In this document: positions 10,647 through 19,586 of the stretch, one piece after another
Layout: each line of letters begins with the position of its first letter
Position numbering within the stretch: position 1 is the stretch's first letter
Origin: Micromonospora purpureochromogenes
GTDB lineage: Bacteria > Actinomycetota > Actinomycetes > Mycobacteriales > Micromonosporaceae
Assembly (NCBI RefSeq): GCF_900091515.1
Contig: NZ_LT607410.1
Coordinates: 4,154,001 to 4,218,000 of the forward strand
Length of the DNA: 64,000 nt
Direction: 5' to 3'
Notes under the pieces: generated by a model
Seen by the model: the letters and a program-made list of their open reading frames with translations, nothing else
Database searches by the model: none
Told to the model about the DNA's origin: nothing
Position numbers and translations under genes: made by a program

Positions 10647-11798
10647 TCAGGCGTCGGCGGTGGCGGGCAGGCCGGCGGCGGTGAGCGACCGGCGTACCGC
10701 GGGCTGGACCCGGGTCAGCCGCAGCGGGACGCCGGTGCGCGCCGCCGCGTCGCGGCCGGCCATCAGGGCGGCGATCCCGCCGGCGTCGACCCCGCCGGCG
10801 CCGTCCAGGTCGACCACCACCTCGCGGGGCTGGCCGGTGACCGCCTCCAGCATCACCCGGCGCAGCTGGTCGGCGCCGTCCCGGTCGATCTCGCCGCCGA
10901 CCTCGACCACCACCCGGTCGCCGGTGCGTTTGAGCGCGATCCGGTTCCGGCCGGTCTCGCACTCGGCGGCGCCGTTCTGCCAGGGCGGCGGCGCGTCGGC
11001 GAGCATCGCCTGGCGCAGCCAGGTCAGCGCCCGGGACAGCAGCCGGGAGACGTGCATCTGGGAGATGCCGAACCGGGCGGCGATCTCCGCCTGGGTCTGG
11101 TTGCCGTAGAACCGCATGGCCAGGATGCGCCGTTCCCGCCAGGGCAGCCGGTGCAGCAGTCCGCTGACCGTCACCCGGTCGTCGACGGACTCCAGCGCGT
11201 TGTCGGACTCGCCGACCAGGTCGCCGAACTCGGCCGAGCTCTCCCCGCCCACCGGCGCGTTCAGCGAGGCCGGGCTGTAGCCGGCGGCCGACTCCAGCGC
11301 GGCGAGGATCTCCTCCTCCGGGGTCTCCAGCCGCTGGGCCAGCTCCGCCACGCTCGGCGCCCGGGACAGCTCGCTGGTCAGCGCCGCGGTGGCCTGCCCG
11401 ACCTCCAGGATCAGGTCGCGCAGCCGGCGGGGTACGTGCACCCCCCAGGTGCGGTCCCGGAAGTGCCGTTTGATCTCGCCGACGATGGTGATCGCCGCGT
11501 AGGCGGTGAACGAACCCCGCTCGGGGTCGTACCGGTCGACGGCGTTGACCAGGCCGAGGCGGGCCACCTGCTCCAGGTCCTCCAGCGGCTCGCCGCGCCC
11601 CCGGTAGCGGCGGGCCAGCCGGCCGGCGAAGGGCAGGGCGAACCGGACGAGGTCGTCCCGGGCCTCCTGCCGACGCTCGGGTGGCAGGCCCGCGATCCGC
11701 GCCGCGTACGCCAGCGCGGCCGCGTCCAGGTCCTCCAGGCCGCGTTCCGTCGGCGGTGGTGTGGTTGTGGTGGTGGTTGTGGTGGTCTGTCCTAACAT
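10647..11798 (-). CDS. SigB/SigF-type sigma factor fused to a STAS domain
   Basis: A 383-residue fusion. Residues about 20-270 form a sigma-70 family factor of the SigB/F/G group: region 2 (RRYRGRGEPLEDLEQVARLG, then FTAYAAITIVGEIKRHFRD), region 3, and region 4 with the HTH TQAEIAARFGISQMHVSRLL. Residues about 285-383 form a STAS domain with VVVDLDGAGGVDAGGIAALM. There the phospho-serine motif DSSG reads DAGG, so the domain cannot be switched by serine phosphorylation. The N-terminus starts with nine threonines from a GTG/GTT repeat. GGGAGG lies 5-6 bp before the ATG. It probably works with an RsbW-like partner such as the one at 7642-8370. Confidence 0.85.
   Translation of the reverse strand: MLGQTTTTTTTTTPPPTERGLEDLDAAALAYAARIAGLPPERRQEARDDLVRFALPFAGRLARRYRGRGEPLEDLEQVARLGLVNAVDRYDPERGSFTAYAAITIVGEIKRHFRDRTWGVHVPRRLRDLILEVGQATAALTSELSRAPSVAELAQRLETPEEEILAALESAAGYSPASLNAPVGGESSAEFGDLVGESDNALESVDDRVTVSGLLHRLPWRERRILAMRFYGNQTQAEIAARFGISQMHVSRLLSRALTWLRQAMLADAPPPWQNGAAECETGRNRIALKRTGDRVVVEVGGEIDRDGADQLRRVMLEAVTGQPREVVVDLDGAGGVDAGGIAALMAGRDAAARTGVPLRLTRVQPAVRRSLTAAGLPATADA
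11755..11786. repeat. GGT/GTT trinucleotide-like repeat encoding poly-Thr
   Basis: Thirty-two bases made only of G and T lie within codons 5-14 of the sigma-STAS gene and encode a threonine run. Length changes in whole triplets would keep the frame. Confidence 0.7.
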
Positions 11799-12078
11799 CC
11801 GCGCCTCCCTCAGGAAGGTCCCCCGCCCGGATGGGAGCCGGTCGTGCGCGTGGTCGGGCCACGCACCGGGCCGGAAGTTGGGTCACGTGCCGCGCCGGTG
11901 TCACCGGACGCGCGAGAGCGACGACAGCACGCTACGCGGCGTGCTCGGTCCGTCGCAGCGAGCGGTGTTCCCGCTCCGTAGGTACTCAATCACGCGACCC
12001 CGGGTTCGCGAGGATGTTTCGGCAGCTCGGTCCGGCGGGTCGACGGGAAACCGCCGGGCGTCCGATTTCCCGCCGGAT

Positions 12079-13518
12079 TCAGGAGACGGCGAGGCCCATC
12101 GGAGCACCGTCCTCCCGCAGCGCGGCGAGGGCCTCGGCCACCCCGAGCGGCGGCGGAACCGGCAGGTCGTACGGCTGGTTGCGGAGCACCTCGGTGGCCC
12201 GGCGGGTGGGCACCGAGGCGACCGGGTAGCCCCGGGCGGCGGTGCGGTCGAGCGCCCGGCGGCGGCGGCCGAACGCGGCCACCGCGAGCCACTGGGGCAG
12301 CCCGGCGAGGGCGGGCGAGCGCATCCCCGGCGACTCGGGCAGCACGTCCACCGAGCTGAACGGCTCGCTGCCGGCCAGCCACAACTCCACCCCGTCGACG
12401 CTGCGCCGGGTGGCGTTCTCGCACCAGTACGGCACCAGCCCCGCCCGCACCACCTGCCACGGGTCGAGCAGCCGGCCGCACTCGACCACCAGCCGGTCGC
12501 CGGTCTTGCCGGCCCGCCGCAGCCAGCGCCGGTACAGGTCGGCGACGGCGGCGCTCAGGGCCGTGGGCTGCGGGACGCGCACCTCGTGCAGCCCGTGGCC
12601 GTGGCGCCCCCCCCAGCGCCGCGCTCCGTCGACGAAGCCGGGTTCCACCCCGTGCTCGGCGTGCTCGCCGGCGGCGGAGACCTCCGGCGGCTCCCAGTGC
12701 CCGCCGTCGCCGCCGGCCGATCGGAGCACCTGGCGCAGCGCGTGCGAGTCGGGGTGGAAGTCCACCGGCTCCAGGCCGCTGCCCGGGCAGCCGAGCTGGA
12801 AGCTGTGCCCCTGCCCCTCGTCGCTGACCGGCCAGGTGCGCGCGTCCCGGACCACCAGCAGCGACGCGGCGGGCTCCAGCCGGTCGGCCAGGAAGCGGGC
12901 GTACGCCTGGGGCAGGGCCTGCCAGCGGGCCACCAGCGACACCGTGGACCCGGCCAGCGCGCCCCGGCTGGCCGGGCAGTGCACCTGCCGCAGGTGCAGC
13001 TCGGGGTTGCCGGCCAGCACCCGGGCGGCGAGCGCCGCGCCGTGGTCCAGGGCCGCGCGCGGCCGGTCCACCGCGCCACGGGTCCAGTGCGCGCTCATCT
13101 CGAAGGCGGCGGGCAGCCACGGTACGCCCAGGGCGACCGCCAGGTGCATCGCCGAGGCGTGCGGGGAGCCCAGCACCACCCCGGGGTACCGGCGGCGGGG
13201 GTACTGGTCGACGATCCACCGGGCGACCCGCTCGGCGTCGACCTCGGCCGTCTGGTCCGGGGTGAGCGCGACCCGACTGGCGGCCCGCGCGGCGGCGGCC
13301 CGGCGGACCGGTTCGGGCGCCGCGGTGAACCGGGACAGCGGCGTCGACTGGCCGAGGTCGCCGCAGTCGTCGCCGCGCAGGGCCCGGGCGGTGGCCGCCA
13401 CCAGCACCCGGGCCGTGCTGCCCACGGCGACGACCCGGTCGCCGGCCATGCCGGCGCCGTCCGCCGTCAGCCCCTTCTGCACCTTGGGCACCGGCCCCAC
13501 CTTGCCTCGTTCGCTCAC
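12079..13518 (-). CDS. Unrecognised protein, 479 residues
   Basis: I do not recognise this family. The frame has strong actinobacterial codon bias throughout. It shows no signal peptide and no membrane helix. A glycine-containing hydrophobic segment (VAVGSTARVLVAATARAL) lies near the N-terminus, and a region GSPHASAMHLAVALGVPW at about residue 115 resembles a nucleophile-elbow turn. There are many scattered His and Cys residues in the middle. GTG 13518 is taken as the start; the open frame continues upstream to 14124 but would run antisense through the CDGSH gene. It is divergent from the CDGSH gene and may share its control region. Confidence 0.65.
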   Translation of the reverse strand: MSERGKVGPVPKVQKGLTADGAGMAGDRVVAVGSTARVLVAATARALRGDDCGDLGQSTPLSRFTAAPEPVRRAAAARAASRVALTPDQTAEVDAERVARWIVDQYPRRRYPGVVLGSPHASAMHLAVALGVPWLPAAFEMSAHWTRGAVDRPRAALDHGAALAARVLAGNPELHLRQVHCPASRGALAGSTVSLVARWQALPQAYARFLADRLEPAASLLVVRDARTWPVSDEGQGHSFQLGCPGSGLEPVDFHPDSHALRQVLRSAGGDGGHWEPPEVSAAGEHAEHGVEPGFVDGARRWGGRHGHGLHEVRVPQPTALSAAVADLYRRWLRRAGKTGDRLVVECGRLLDPWQVVRAGLVPYWCENATRRSVDGVELWLAGSEPFSSVDVLPESPGMRSPALAGLPQWLAVAAFGRRRRALDRTAARGYPVASVPTRRATEVLRNQPYDLPVPPPLGVAEALAALREDGAPMGLAVS

Positions 13519-13557
13519 CACGCGGCCCGGCTTCCCGTCCGGATGGGGTCTAAACGG

Positions 13558-13573
13558 GCATTGGGGGCAATGC
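13558..13573. promoter_or_regulatory. Inverted repeat GCATTG-N4-CAATGC
   Basis: A perfect 6-bp inverted repeat with a GGGG spacer lies 40 bp upstream of the unrecognised gene and about 110 bp before the divergent CDGSH gene. It is a possible operator. It is short enough to arise by chance. Confidence 0.25.
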
Positions 13574-13683
13574 TCGGCTGGGCGGCGGTACGCCGGTCCG
13601 GGGCGCTCGGGTGAGTCGCCGCCCACCGGCGTCCGGCCATGCCAGGGGGTTTCGGCCGGGCCGGCAGGGGCACATCCGGTCCC

Positions 13684-13914
13684 ATGAGCGCCGAGCACCC
13701 CGCCGCCGACGCGGCGGCCACCATCACCCCCTACGAGGACGGACCGCTGCTGGTCCGGGGAGACTTCGCGCTGGTCACCCCGGACGGACGCAGCATCGAC
13801 GCCCGGCGGGGCACGGTGGCGCTGTGCCGGTGCGGCAAGTCGGCGCTGAAGCCGTTCTGCGACGGCACGCACAAGGCGATCAACTTCCGCGCGGGCACCG
13901 ACCGGGAGTGCTGA
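13684..13914 (+). CDS. CDGSH iron-sulfur domain protein
   Basis: A 76-residue protein with the complete CDGSH signature CRCGKSALKPFCDGTH near the C-terminus. Three Cys and one His bind a redox-active 2Fe-2S cluster. It is soluble, with no membrane anchor. The ATG at 13684 is chosen; an in-frame ATG at 13639 is less likely because that segment looks like intergenic sequence. The convergent heme-oxygenase-like gene next door is a pairing I recall from other actinobacteria, which suggests joint electron transfer. That link is inferred. Confidence 0.88.
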   Translation: MSAEHPAADAAATITPYEDGPLLVRGDFALVTPDGRSIDARRGTVALCRCGKSALKPFCDGTHKAINFRAGTDREC

Positions 13915-14002
13915 CCCGCCGCCGGGAGGGCACCGCCCGCTCAACGGTGCAACCGGCGCGGCCTGCCGCCGGGACGGCTGCGCGGCGTGCCGCCGGGACG
14001 GC

Positions 14003-15055
14003 TCAGGCGGCCACGGCGAGCCGGGAGGGTTCGGCGACGGCCCGCAGCGACGAGCCGCCGGCCGCCCAGCTGTCCAGCAGGTGGCCGGCGAAGAGCCGGT
14101 CCACCGCCAGGGCGGCCGCCGCACCGAACAGCACGTCGGCGGCGAGGCCGGGCTCGGTGCGGACCAGCCCGCCGCAGAGATCGTGTGCGGCGATCTGCTC
14201 GTGCACCGCGTCGGCCTCGACGTGCTCGTCGTAGAAGCGGGTGGCCGTGTCGTCCAGCCCGAGGCGGCGCAGGCCGTTGCCGTACCGGCGGTTGGGCAGC
14301 GAGGACGTCATCTCGAAGGCGGCGAGGTGACCGAGCAGCGCGCCGCGCAGCCGCCGGTGCAGGCCGAACAGCGAGATCAGGTTGTTGGTGGCCAGCGTGA
14401 CCGCGGGCACCCGGTCCAGGTACGCCGCGTACCCGGTGTCCAGGTCGAGCCGGCCCAGGGTGCGGCGGAACAGCTCGGCGTGCATCCGGTCCAGCCGGCC
14501 GTTGCCGTACTCGTCCATCTGGATCTCCACGAGCGCGGCCTTGGCCGGACCGGCCAGCCGGGGCAGCCCCCAGCTGTGCGGGTCGGCCTCCCGCAGGTGG
14601 TAGATCGACCGGTGGGCGACGAACTCGCGGAACTGGGCCAGCGTCGCCCGGCGCTGCAGCGCGGCGGCCAGCGACGGGCCGTCGTCGGCGGCCACCAGGT
14701 CGGCCAGCGCGCGCGGCACCCCGCCGGGCAGCACCGCCGGCAGCGGGCCGACCAGCCGGCGCAGCGTCGCCTCGAAGGGCCGCTCGGCGGCCGACCGCAG
14801 CGCCAGCAGCGACGGCTGCCACTCCCAGTCCTCGTCCACCCCCTGCCAGCCCCGGTAGTGCAGCTCGTAGCAGAGGAAGAGGGTGAGCTGGAGGTCCTCG
14901 TCGACCACCGGGTCCGCCGGGTCGAACTCCGCGCCCAGCCCGGCCGGCAGCTCGTGCGGCGGCCGGACCAGCGCCTCGATGACGGCGGTGGAGACCGTGC
15001 CCCGGGGCTGCGGCAGCGGCGCGGGGCCGTAGCGGCGGTCGACGGAGTCGGACAT
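14003..15055 (-). CDS. Iron-containing redox enzyme, heme-oxygenase-like fold
   Basis: A 350-residue protein of the Haem_oxygenas_2 (iron-containing redox enzyme) family. Candidate metal or substrate residues are the ELHYRGW segment, VEIQMDEYGNG (about residue 180) and FYDEHVEADAVHE (about 275), the helical carboxylate and His pattern expected of this fold. The true reaction is unknown. GGGAGGTTCC just upstream supports ATG 15055. Its neighbours are the CDGSH protein (convergent) and the TPP enzyme upstream on the same strand. Confidence 0.8.
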   Translation of the reverse strand: MSDSVDRRYGPAPLPQPRGTVSTAVIEALVRPPHELPAGLGAEFDPADPVVDEDLQLTLFLCYELHYRGWQGVDEDWEWQPSLLALRSAAERPFEATLRRLVGPLPAVLPGGVPRALADLVAADDGPSLAAALQRRATLAQFREFVAHRSIYHLREADPHSWGLPRLAGPAKAALVEIQMDEYGNGRLDRMHAELFRRTLGRLDLDTGYAAYLDRVPAVTLATNNLISLFGLHRRLRGALLGHLAAFEMTSSLPNRRYGNGLRRLGLDDTATRFYDEHVEADAVHEQIAAHDLCGGLVRTEPGLAADVLFGAAAALAVDRLFAGHLLDSWAAGGSSLRAVAEPSRLAVAA

Positions 15056-15106
15056 GGAACCTCCCGGTAACGGCTGGGGGTCTCCTGATGCCCTGCCCCG
15101 GTTGCC

Positions 15107-16867
15107 CTAAACGAGGTCCTCCGCCTCCACGGTCATCCGGGTGGCGAGCATCCGTTCGCGCACCCGGCGGGCGGCGTCTCCGTCGGCGAAGACCCCCCGC
15201 AGGTCGGCCAGCGCCGGCTCCGGCGGGCGCAGCGGCACCTCCGGGTCCACGACCGCCTCCAGCACGCACGGCCGGTCCGCGGCGAGCGCCTCGTCCCAGG
15301 CCGCCCCGACCAGGTCCGGCCGGTCGACCCGAACCCCGTGCAGCCCGAGCAGCCGGGCCCAGCCCGCGTACGGCACGTCCGGGCGGCGGTGGGTGGGGTC
15401 GGTGACCTGCCGGCCGCCGCCCATGCCGGACTGGTCGCGGTTGTTGAGCACCAGCACCACCAACCGCGGATCCGCCCACTCGTGCCAGCGGTGCGCCACG
15501 GTGATCAGCTCGGCGAGGCCGTTGAGCTGCATGGCGCCGTCGCCGAGCAACGCGAGCACCGGCTGGTCGGGATGGGCGAGCTTGGCGGCAAGCGCGTACG
15601 GCAGCGCGCAGCCCATCGAGCCGAGCGTGCCGCAGAGCTGCGCGTTCACCCCGGGCGGTAGCTCCAGGTGGCGGGCGTACCAGTAGATGACCGAGCCCAC
15701 GTCGACGGCCACCGAGCCGCGCCGGGGCAGCCGGTGGGAGAGTTCGTGCAGCACCAGCTGGGGGTTGACCGGCTGGGCTGGCGCCCCGGCCCGGGCGATC
15801 GATTCCTGCCGCCAGCGGTCCACCGAGCCCTCGACGGTGGCGCGCCACTGCCGGTTCGGCTGGTCGTGCACCCGGGTGAGCAGCGCGCGCAGCGTCTCGG
15901 CGGCGTCGCCGACCAGCGGCACGTCCACCGGGTAGCGGGTGCCGATCCGCCGCCCGTCGATGTCGATCTGAACGGTCCGGGTCTGCCCGGCCATCGGGAA
16001 GTAGTCGGTCCACGGGTCGTTCGTGCCGACCAGCAGCAGCGTGTCGGCGCCGCCCATCAGCTGCGCGGCGGCCGTGGTGCCGGCCTCGCCGAGCACCCCG
16101 GTGTGGAACGGCAGCCGCTCGTCGAGCACCGGCTTGCCCAGCAGCGAGGTGGCCACCCCGGCGCCGAGCCGGTCGGCCAGGGCCACGACCTCGTCCTCCG
16201 CGCCCCGGGCGCCCTGACCGACCAGGATCGCCACCCGCTGCCCGACGGTGAGCAGCGACGCGGCGGCGTCCAGGTCCGCGTCGTGCGGCAGCACCCGGGC
16301 CAGCGGCTCTCCCGGCGTCGCGGTCAGCACCCCGGCCGCCTGCGGCTGGAGATCGGGTACGGCGGTCTCCTGCAGCTCCCGGGGCAGCACCACGCAGGTG
16401 GGGCTGCGGGTGGCCGCGGCGGTCCGGAACGCCTGGTCCAGCAGGACCACCACCTGCCCCGGGGCGCGGCCGTACCGGACGAACTGGTTGCACACGTCGC
16501 CGAAGAGCCGGCTCAGCCCGATCTCCTCGTGCGCGCCGCCCAGCGGACCGGTGACGTCCTCCCCGACGATCGCCACCACCGGCTTGCTGTCCAGCTTGGC
16601 GTCGTACAGGCCGTTGAGCAGGTGCACCGCGCTGGGGCCCTGGGTGGCCAGGCAGACGCCGATCCCACCGGTGAACTTGGCATGCCCGGTGGCCATGAAC
16701 GAGGCGGTTTCCTCGTGGCGGGCCGGCACGAACTCCGGGTCACCCCCGGCGGCGTCCAGCGCCTCGACCAGCGGGGCGATGGCCTCGCCCGGGTAGCCGA
16801 AGGCGCGCGGCACCCGCCAGGCCCGCAGCCGGTCCACCACCAGGTCCGCGACCGTCCGGTCAGCCAT
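15107..16867 (-). CDS. Thiamine-diphosphate-dependent enzyme, pyruvate oxidase-like
   Basis: A 586-residue enzyme of the acetolactate synthase/pyruvate oxidase superfamily. The N-terminal Pyr domain has GYPGEAI and the catalytic glutamate in RHEETASFMATGHAK (about residue 52). The central domain is next. The C-terminal PP domain has the TPP motif starting at GDGAMQLNG and ending in NN about 30 residues later. The likely substrate is pyruvate or another 2-oxoacid; sequence does not settle it. Its start overlaps the end of the upstream Vms1/Rv2629-like gene by 8 bp, indicating coupled translation. Confidence 0.85.
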   Translation of the reverse strand: MADRTVADLVVDRLRAWRVPRAFGYPGEAIAPLVEALDAAGGDPEFVPARHEETASFMATGHAKFTGGIGVCLATQGPSAVHLLNGLYDAKLDSKPVVAIVGEDVTGPLGGAHEEIGLSRLFGDVCNQFVRYGRAPGQVVVLLDQAFRTAAATRSPTCVVLPRELQETAVPDLQPQAAGVLTATPGEPLARVLPHDADLDAAASLLTVGQRVAILVGQGARGAEDEVVALADRLGAGVATSLLGKPVLDERLPFHTGVLGEAGTTAAAQLMGGADTLLLVGTNDPWTDYFPMAGQTRTVQIDIDGRRIGTRYPVDVPLVGDAAETLRALLTRVHDQPNRQWRATVEGSVDRWRQESIARAGAPAQPVNPQLVLHELSHRLPRRGSVAVDVGSVIYWYARHLELPPGVNAQLCGTLGSMGCALPYALAAKLAHPDQPVLALLGDGAMQLNGLAELITVAHRWHEWADPRLVVLVLNNRDQSGMGGGRQVTDPTHRRPDVPYAGWARLLGLHGVRVDRPDLVGAAWDEALAADRPCVLEAVVDPEVPLRPPEPALADLRGVFADGDAARRVRERMLATRMTVEAEDLV

Positions 16868-17978
16868 TGCCGCGCCCGGGGGTGCCGGCGTCCACGTAGC
16901 GCAGCACCGCGCCGATGCCGTCGGTCAGGTCGGGTGCCTCGTCCCGGCCGAGGACGGCCAGCTCGGCGTCGGTGCCGACCAGGGCGCGGACCAGGGCCGC
17001 GTCCGCGCGGACCTGCTGCGGGTCGCGCACCGCGGCGAGGTGCCCCGGCTCCATGGCGATGTCGGTCGGCTCCGGACCGATCCAGAGCTGACCGGTCGCC
17101 GACGGGTCGTCGACGATGAGCATGGTGTCGACCTGGTTGCGCTGCAGGGCGGCCACCACGGCCTCCAGCCCGGCACCCACGTCCTCCTGCATGCCGAAGC
17201 GGTCGAGGGCGGCGTTGATGTGCTGCTCGGCGACCTCGGCGATGGCCTGCACGGTGATGTCGTCCATCAGCTGCGGGTCGGCACCGCCGGCGCGCGCGCC
17301 CGCGTCGGTACGCACCATCACGTCCTGCCAGCGTTCCGGCAGCTGCGCGGCGATCATGCCGGTGGCCCGGACGTCCCCGGCCACCACCACCACCTCGGCG
17401 CCGACCTGCTCGGCCAGCTGGACGGTGGCCGCGACGGCGTCGCCGGCGTTGTGGTGCCAGGCCTCCACGGAGGAGCGCTGGTAGCGCGACTGCGACCAGC
17501 CGCCCGGCTGGACCCGGCGCAACTGGCCGCTCTCCCGGCCGGCGACCTGGGCCCGGCGGGGCACCCCACCGGCGCTGATCGCGATCGCCTCGGCGCCGGT
17601 CCGGTCGGCCAGCACCCGGACCCACGCGATCTGCTCGCCCCGCTGGGCGACCAGCGGCATGGTGTGCGGCAGGGCGGACCAGACGGCCAGGTTCTTGAAC
17701 GGTGGCGCGCTGAGGTACTCGGTGAGCACCACCCGCCCACCGGCGGCGAAGATCGCCACGCCGTAGTCCCCGGGCATCGGATCGTGTCCGCGCACCACCT
17801 GCCCGATCGCCTCGACGGTCACCGCGTCGGCCCCCTGCTCCAGCAGGCGCCCCTTGAGGTCCCGCCAGCGGAGGTCCACCTGGGGGTGGGCGTCGTGGGT
17901 GTCCCTGGAGGCGTCCAGGTAGACCGAGCACCACGGCCCGGGACGGTCGTAGAGCGGGCGCAGGAAGGACAGCTGCAT
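16860..17978 (-). CDS. Vms1/baeRF2-family protein, Rv2629-like
   Basis: A 372-residue protein resembling the bacterial archaeo-eukaryotic release factor family 2, which includes mycobacterial Rv2629. Supporting segments are the N-terminal SFLRPLYDRPGPWCSVYLD, the central RRVQPGGWSQSRYQRSSVEAW, and the C-terminal LIVDDPSATGQLWIGPEP. The family is linked to ribosome rescue or hibernation, but this is inferred. ATG 17978 has AAGGGG 9 bp upstream. The frame extends upstream to 18071, but that extension lacks family-like sequence. Confidence 0.8.
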   Translation of the reverse strand: MQLSFLRPLYDRPGPWCSVYLDASRDTHDAHPQVDLRWRDLKGRLLEQGADAVTVEAIGQVVRGHDPMPGDYGVAIFAAGGRVVLTEYLSAPPFKNLAVWSALPHTMPLVAQRGEQIAWVRVLADRTGAEAIAISAGGVPRRAQVAGRESGQLRRVQPGGWSQSRYQRSSVEAWHHNAGDAVAATVQLAEQVGAEVVVVAGDVRATGMIAAQLPERWQDVMVRTDAGARAGGADPQLMDDITVQAIAEVAEQHINAALDRFGMQEDVGAGLEAVVAALQRNQVDTMLIVDDPSATGQLWIGPEPTDIAMEPGHLAAVRDPQQVRADAALVRALVGTDAELAVLGRDEAPDLTDGIGAVLRYVDAGTPGRGNG

Positions 17979-18101
17979 GCTCGAGACCCCTTTCCAGCTC
18001 GGCCGCACGCTTACCCGCGCCGCCGGGGATGTCACCTCGCCGGCACGACCGCGTGACCGGGGTTCATTCACGTCGTTCGACCGGGGGGACCGCTACCATC
18101 A

Positions 18102-18677
18102 GTGCACGTATCCGGACTCTCGGTGGTGGCCATGGACAGCGATCTCCGGCTCCGCGTCGTGCATCCGACGCAGCGGATCCTCACCGGGCGGGTCGTCCGG
18201 TTGCTGGAGGGATATCCCCGCGAGGTGCGGGTCGGCCAGCCGGTGCTGGTCGCGGTGCTGACCGCGGCGAGCGTGGTGGGGCTGCTGATGCTGCTGGTGC
18301 GCAGCCTGCTCGCCACCGGTGGCGGGGGCGGCGGCTCGCGGCGCGGCTGGAAAGACCTCAAGAAGGGCCCGGAGTTCCTGGTCACCCCGCTGCGGGTGCG
18401 CGACGCCGCAGGCCTGCTCTACGAGGTGGAGCTGCACGGCCACCTGCCGCAGAGCGCGCTGCACCCGGCCGACCACGTGCAGCTGACCCTGCGCCGGCAG
18501 CCCGACCCGGACCTGCCGCCCCGGGTGGAGCGGATCGTCAACGTCACCACCGGGCAGCTGCTCACCCCGCGCACCGCGACCGTCTGGTCGCACCTGGGGC
18601 CGCCGTTGCTGCTCCAGGCGCTGCTCGGCGCGCTGCTGCTCGCCGGCGTGGCGGCCTGCTCGGTGGTCACCGGCTGA
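18102..18677 (+). CDS. Small membrane protein of unknown function
   Basis: About 191 residues with two hydrophobic segments: VLVAVLTAASVVGLLMLLV near residue 50, and a C-terminal LLLQALLGALLLAGVAAC. A glycine-rich linker and a soluble middle domain (VTPLRVRDAAGLLYEVELHGHL) lie between. I do not recognise the family. The GTG at 18102 follows TACCAT by only a few bases, so a leaderless start is possible; ATG 18132 is the alternative. Confidence 0.6.
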   Translation: MHVSGLSVVAMDSDLRLRVVHPTQRILTGRVVRLLEGYPREVRVGQPVLVAVLTAASVVGLLMLLVRSLLATGGGGGGSRRGWKDLKKGPEFLVTPLRVRDAAGLLYEVELHGHLPQSALHPADHVQLTLRRQPDPDLPPRVERIVNVTTGQLLTPRTATVWSHLGPPLLLQALLGALLLAGVAACSVVTG

Positions 18678-18716
18678 GGAGTTTCCCCGCCCGCCGCACC
18701 GGGCACCGGGGATGCC

Positions 18717-19586
18717 ATGTTTGCCGGATTCGCCCTGGAACAGATCGACGTCGGCCCCGTCCGGCTGCGGGTACGGCACGGCGGGTCCGGTCCGCCGGTG
18801 GTGCTGCTGCACGGGCACCCGCGTACCCACGCCACCTGGCACCGGGTGGCGCCGCTGCTCGCCGAGCGGTTCACCGTGATCTGCCCGGACCTGCGCGGCT
18901 ACGGTGGCTCGTCGAAGCCGCCGGCCGGTCCCGACCACGCCGGGTACGCGAAGCGGGCGATGGCGGCCGACGTGGTCGGCCTGCTGGACGCCCTCGGCCA
19001 CGACCGGGCGGCGGTCGTCGGCCACGACCGGGGCTGCTACGTGGCGATGCGTACGGCGCTGGACCACCCGGGCCGGGTGAGCCGGCTCGGCGTCCTCGAC
19101 GGGGTGCCGATCGGCGAGGCGCTGGCCCGGTGCGACGCCCGCTTCGCCGCCCGGTGATGGCACTGGTTCTTCCTGGCCCAGTCGGACAAGCCGGCCGAGC
19201 GGGTGATCAACGCCGACCCCGACGCCTGGTACGGCGGCTCCCCTGACGAGATGGGTGCGGAGGCGTACGCCGACTACCACCGGGCCATCCACGACCCGGC
19301 GACGGTGCACGCGATGTGCGAGGACTACCGGGCCGGCCTCGGGCCGGACCGGGCGGCCGACGAGGCCGACCGGGCCGCCGGGCGGCGGATCGGCTGCCCG
19401 GTGCTGTTCTGCTTCTCCACCCGCGACGACCTGGCGGAGCTGTACGGCGAACCGGCCGCGATCTGGCGCGAGTGGGCCCCGGACCTGCGGGTGGCGGCCG
19501 TCGACTCCGGGCACCACCTGGCCGAGGAGGCGCCGGAGCAGCTCGCCGCCGTGCTGGGGGCGTTCCTGACGGCCGGGGGCGGTTAG
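18717..19586 (+). pseudogene. Haloacetate dehalogenase-like alpha/beta hydrolase, broken by in-frame TGA
   Basis: Read through one stop codon, the 870-bp frame encodes about 289 residues, the normal length of fluoroacetate/haloacetate dehalogenases. Family features are the HGHPRTHATWHRV oxyanion region, nucleophile Asp in VVGHDRGC, and catalytic His in DSGHHLAEEAP. After ARFAAR at residue 146 there is a TGA (19155-19157), immediately followed by TGG-CAC-TGG and the family's WHWFFLAQSDKPAER block in the same frame. The family has an aromatic residue, often Trp or Tyr, at this point. A single TGG-to-TGA change would explain it. No second defect is visible. It could be a recent nonsense mutation or a sequencing error. 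Confidence 0.85.

Noticed and set aside
11755..11786. Phase-variable repeat in the sigma gene
   Set aside because: The repeat unit is about a triplet, so slippage would keep the frame; no ON/OFF switch is expected.
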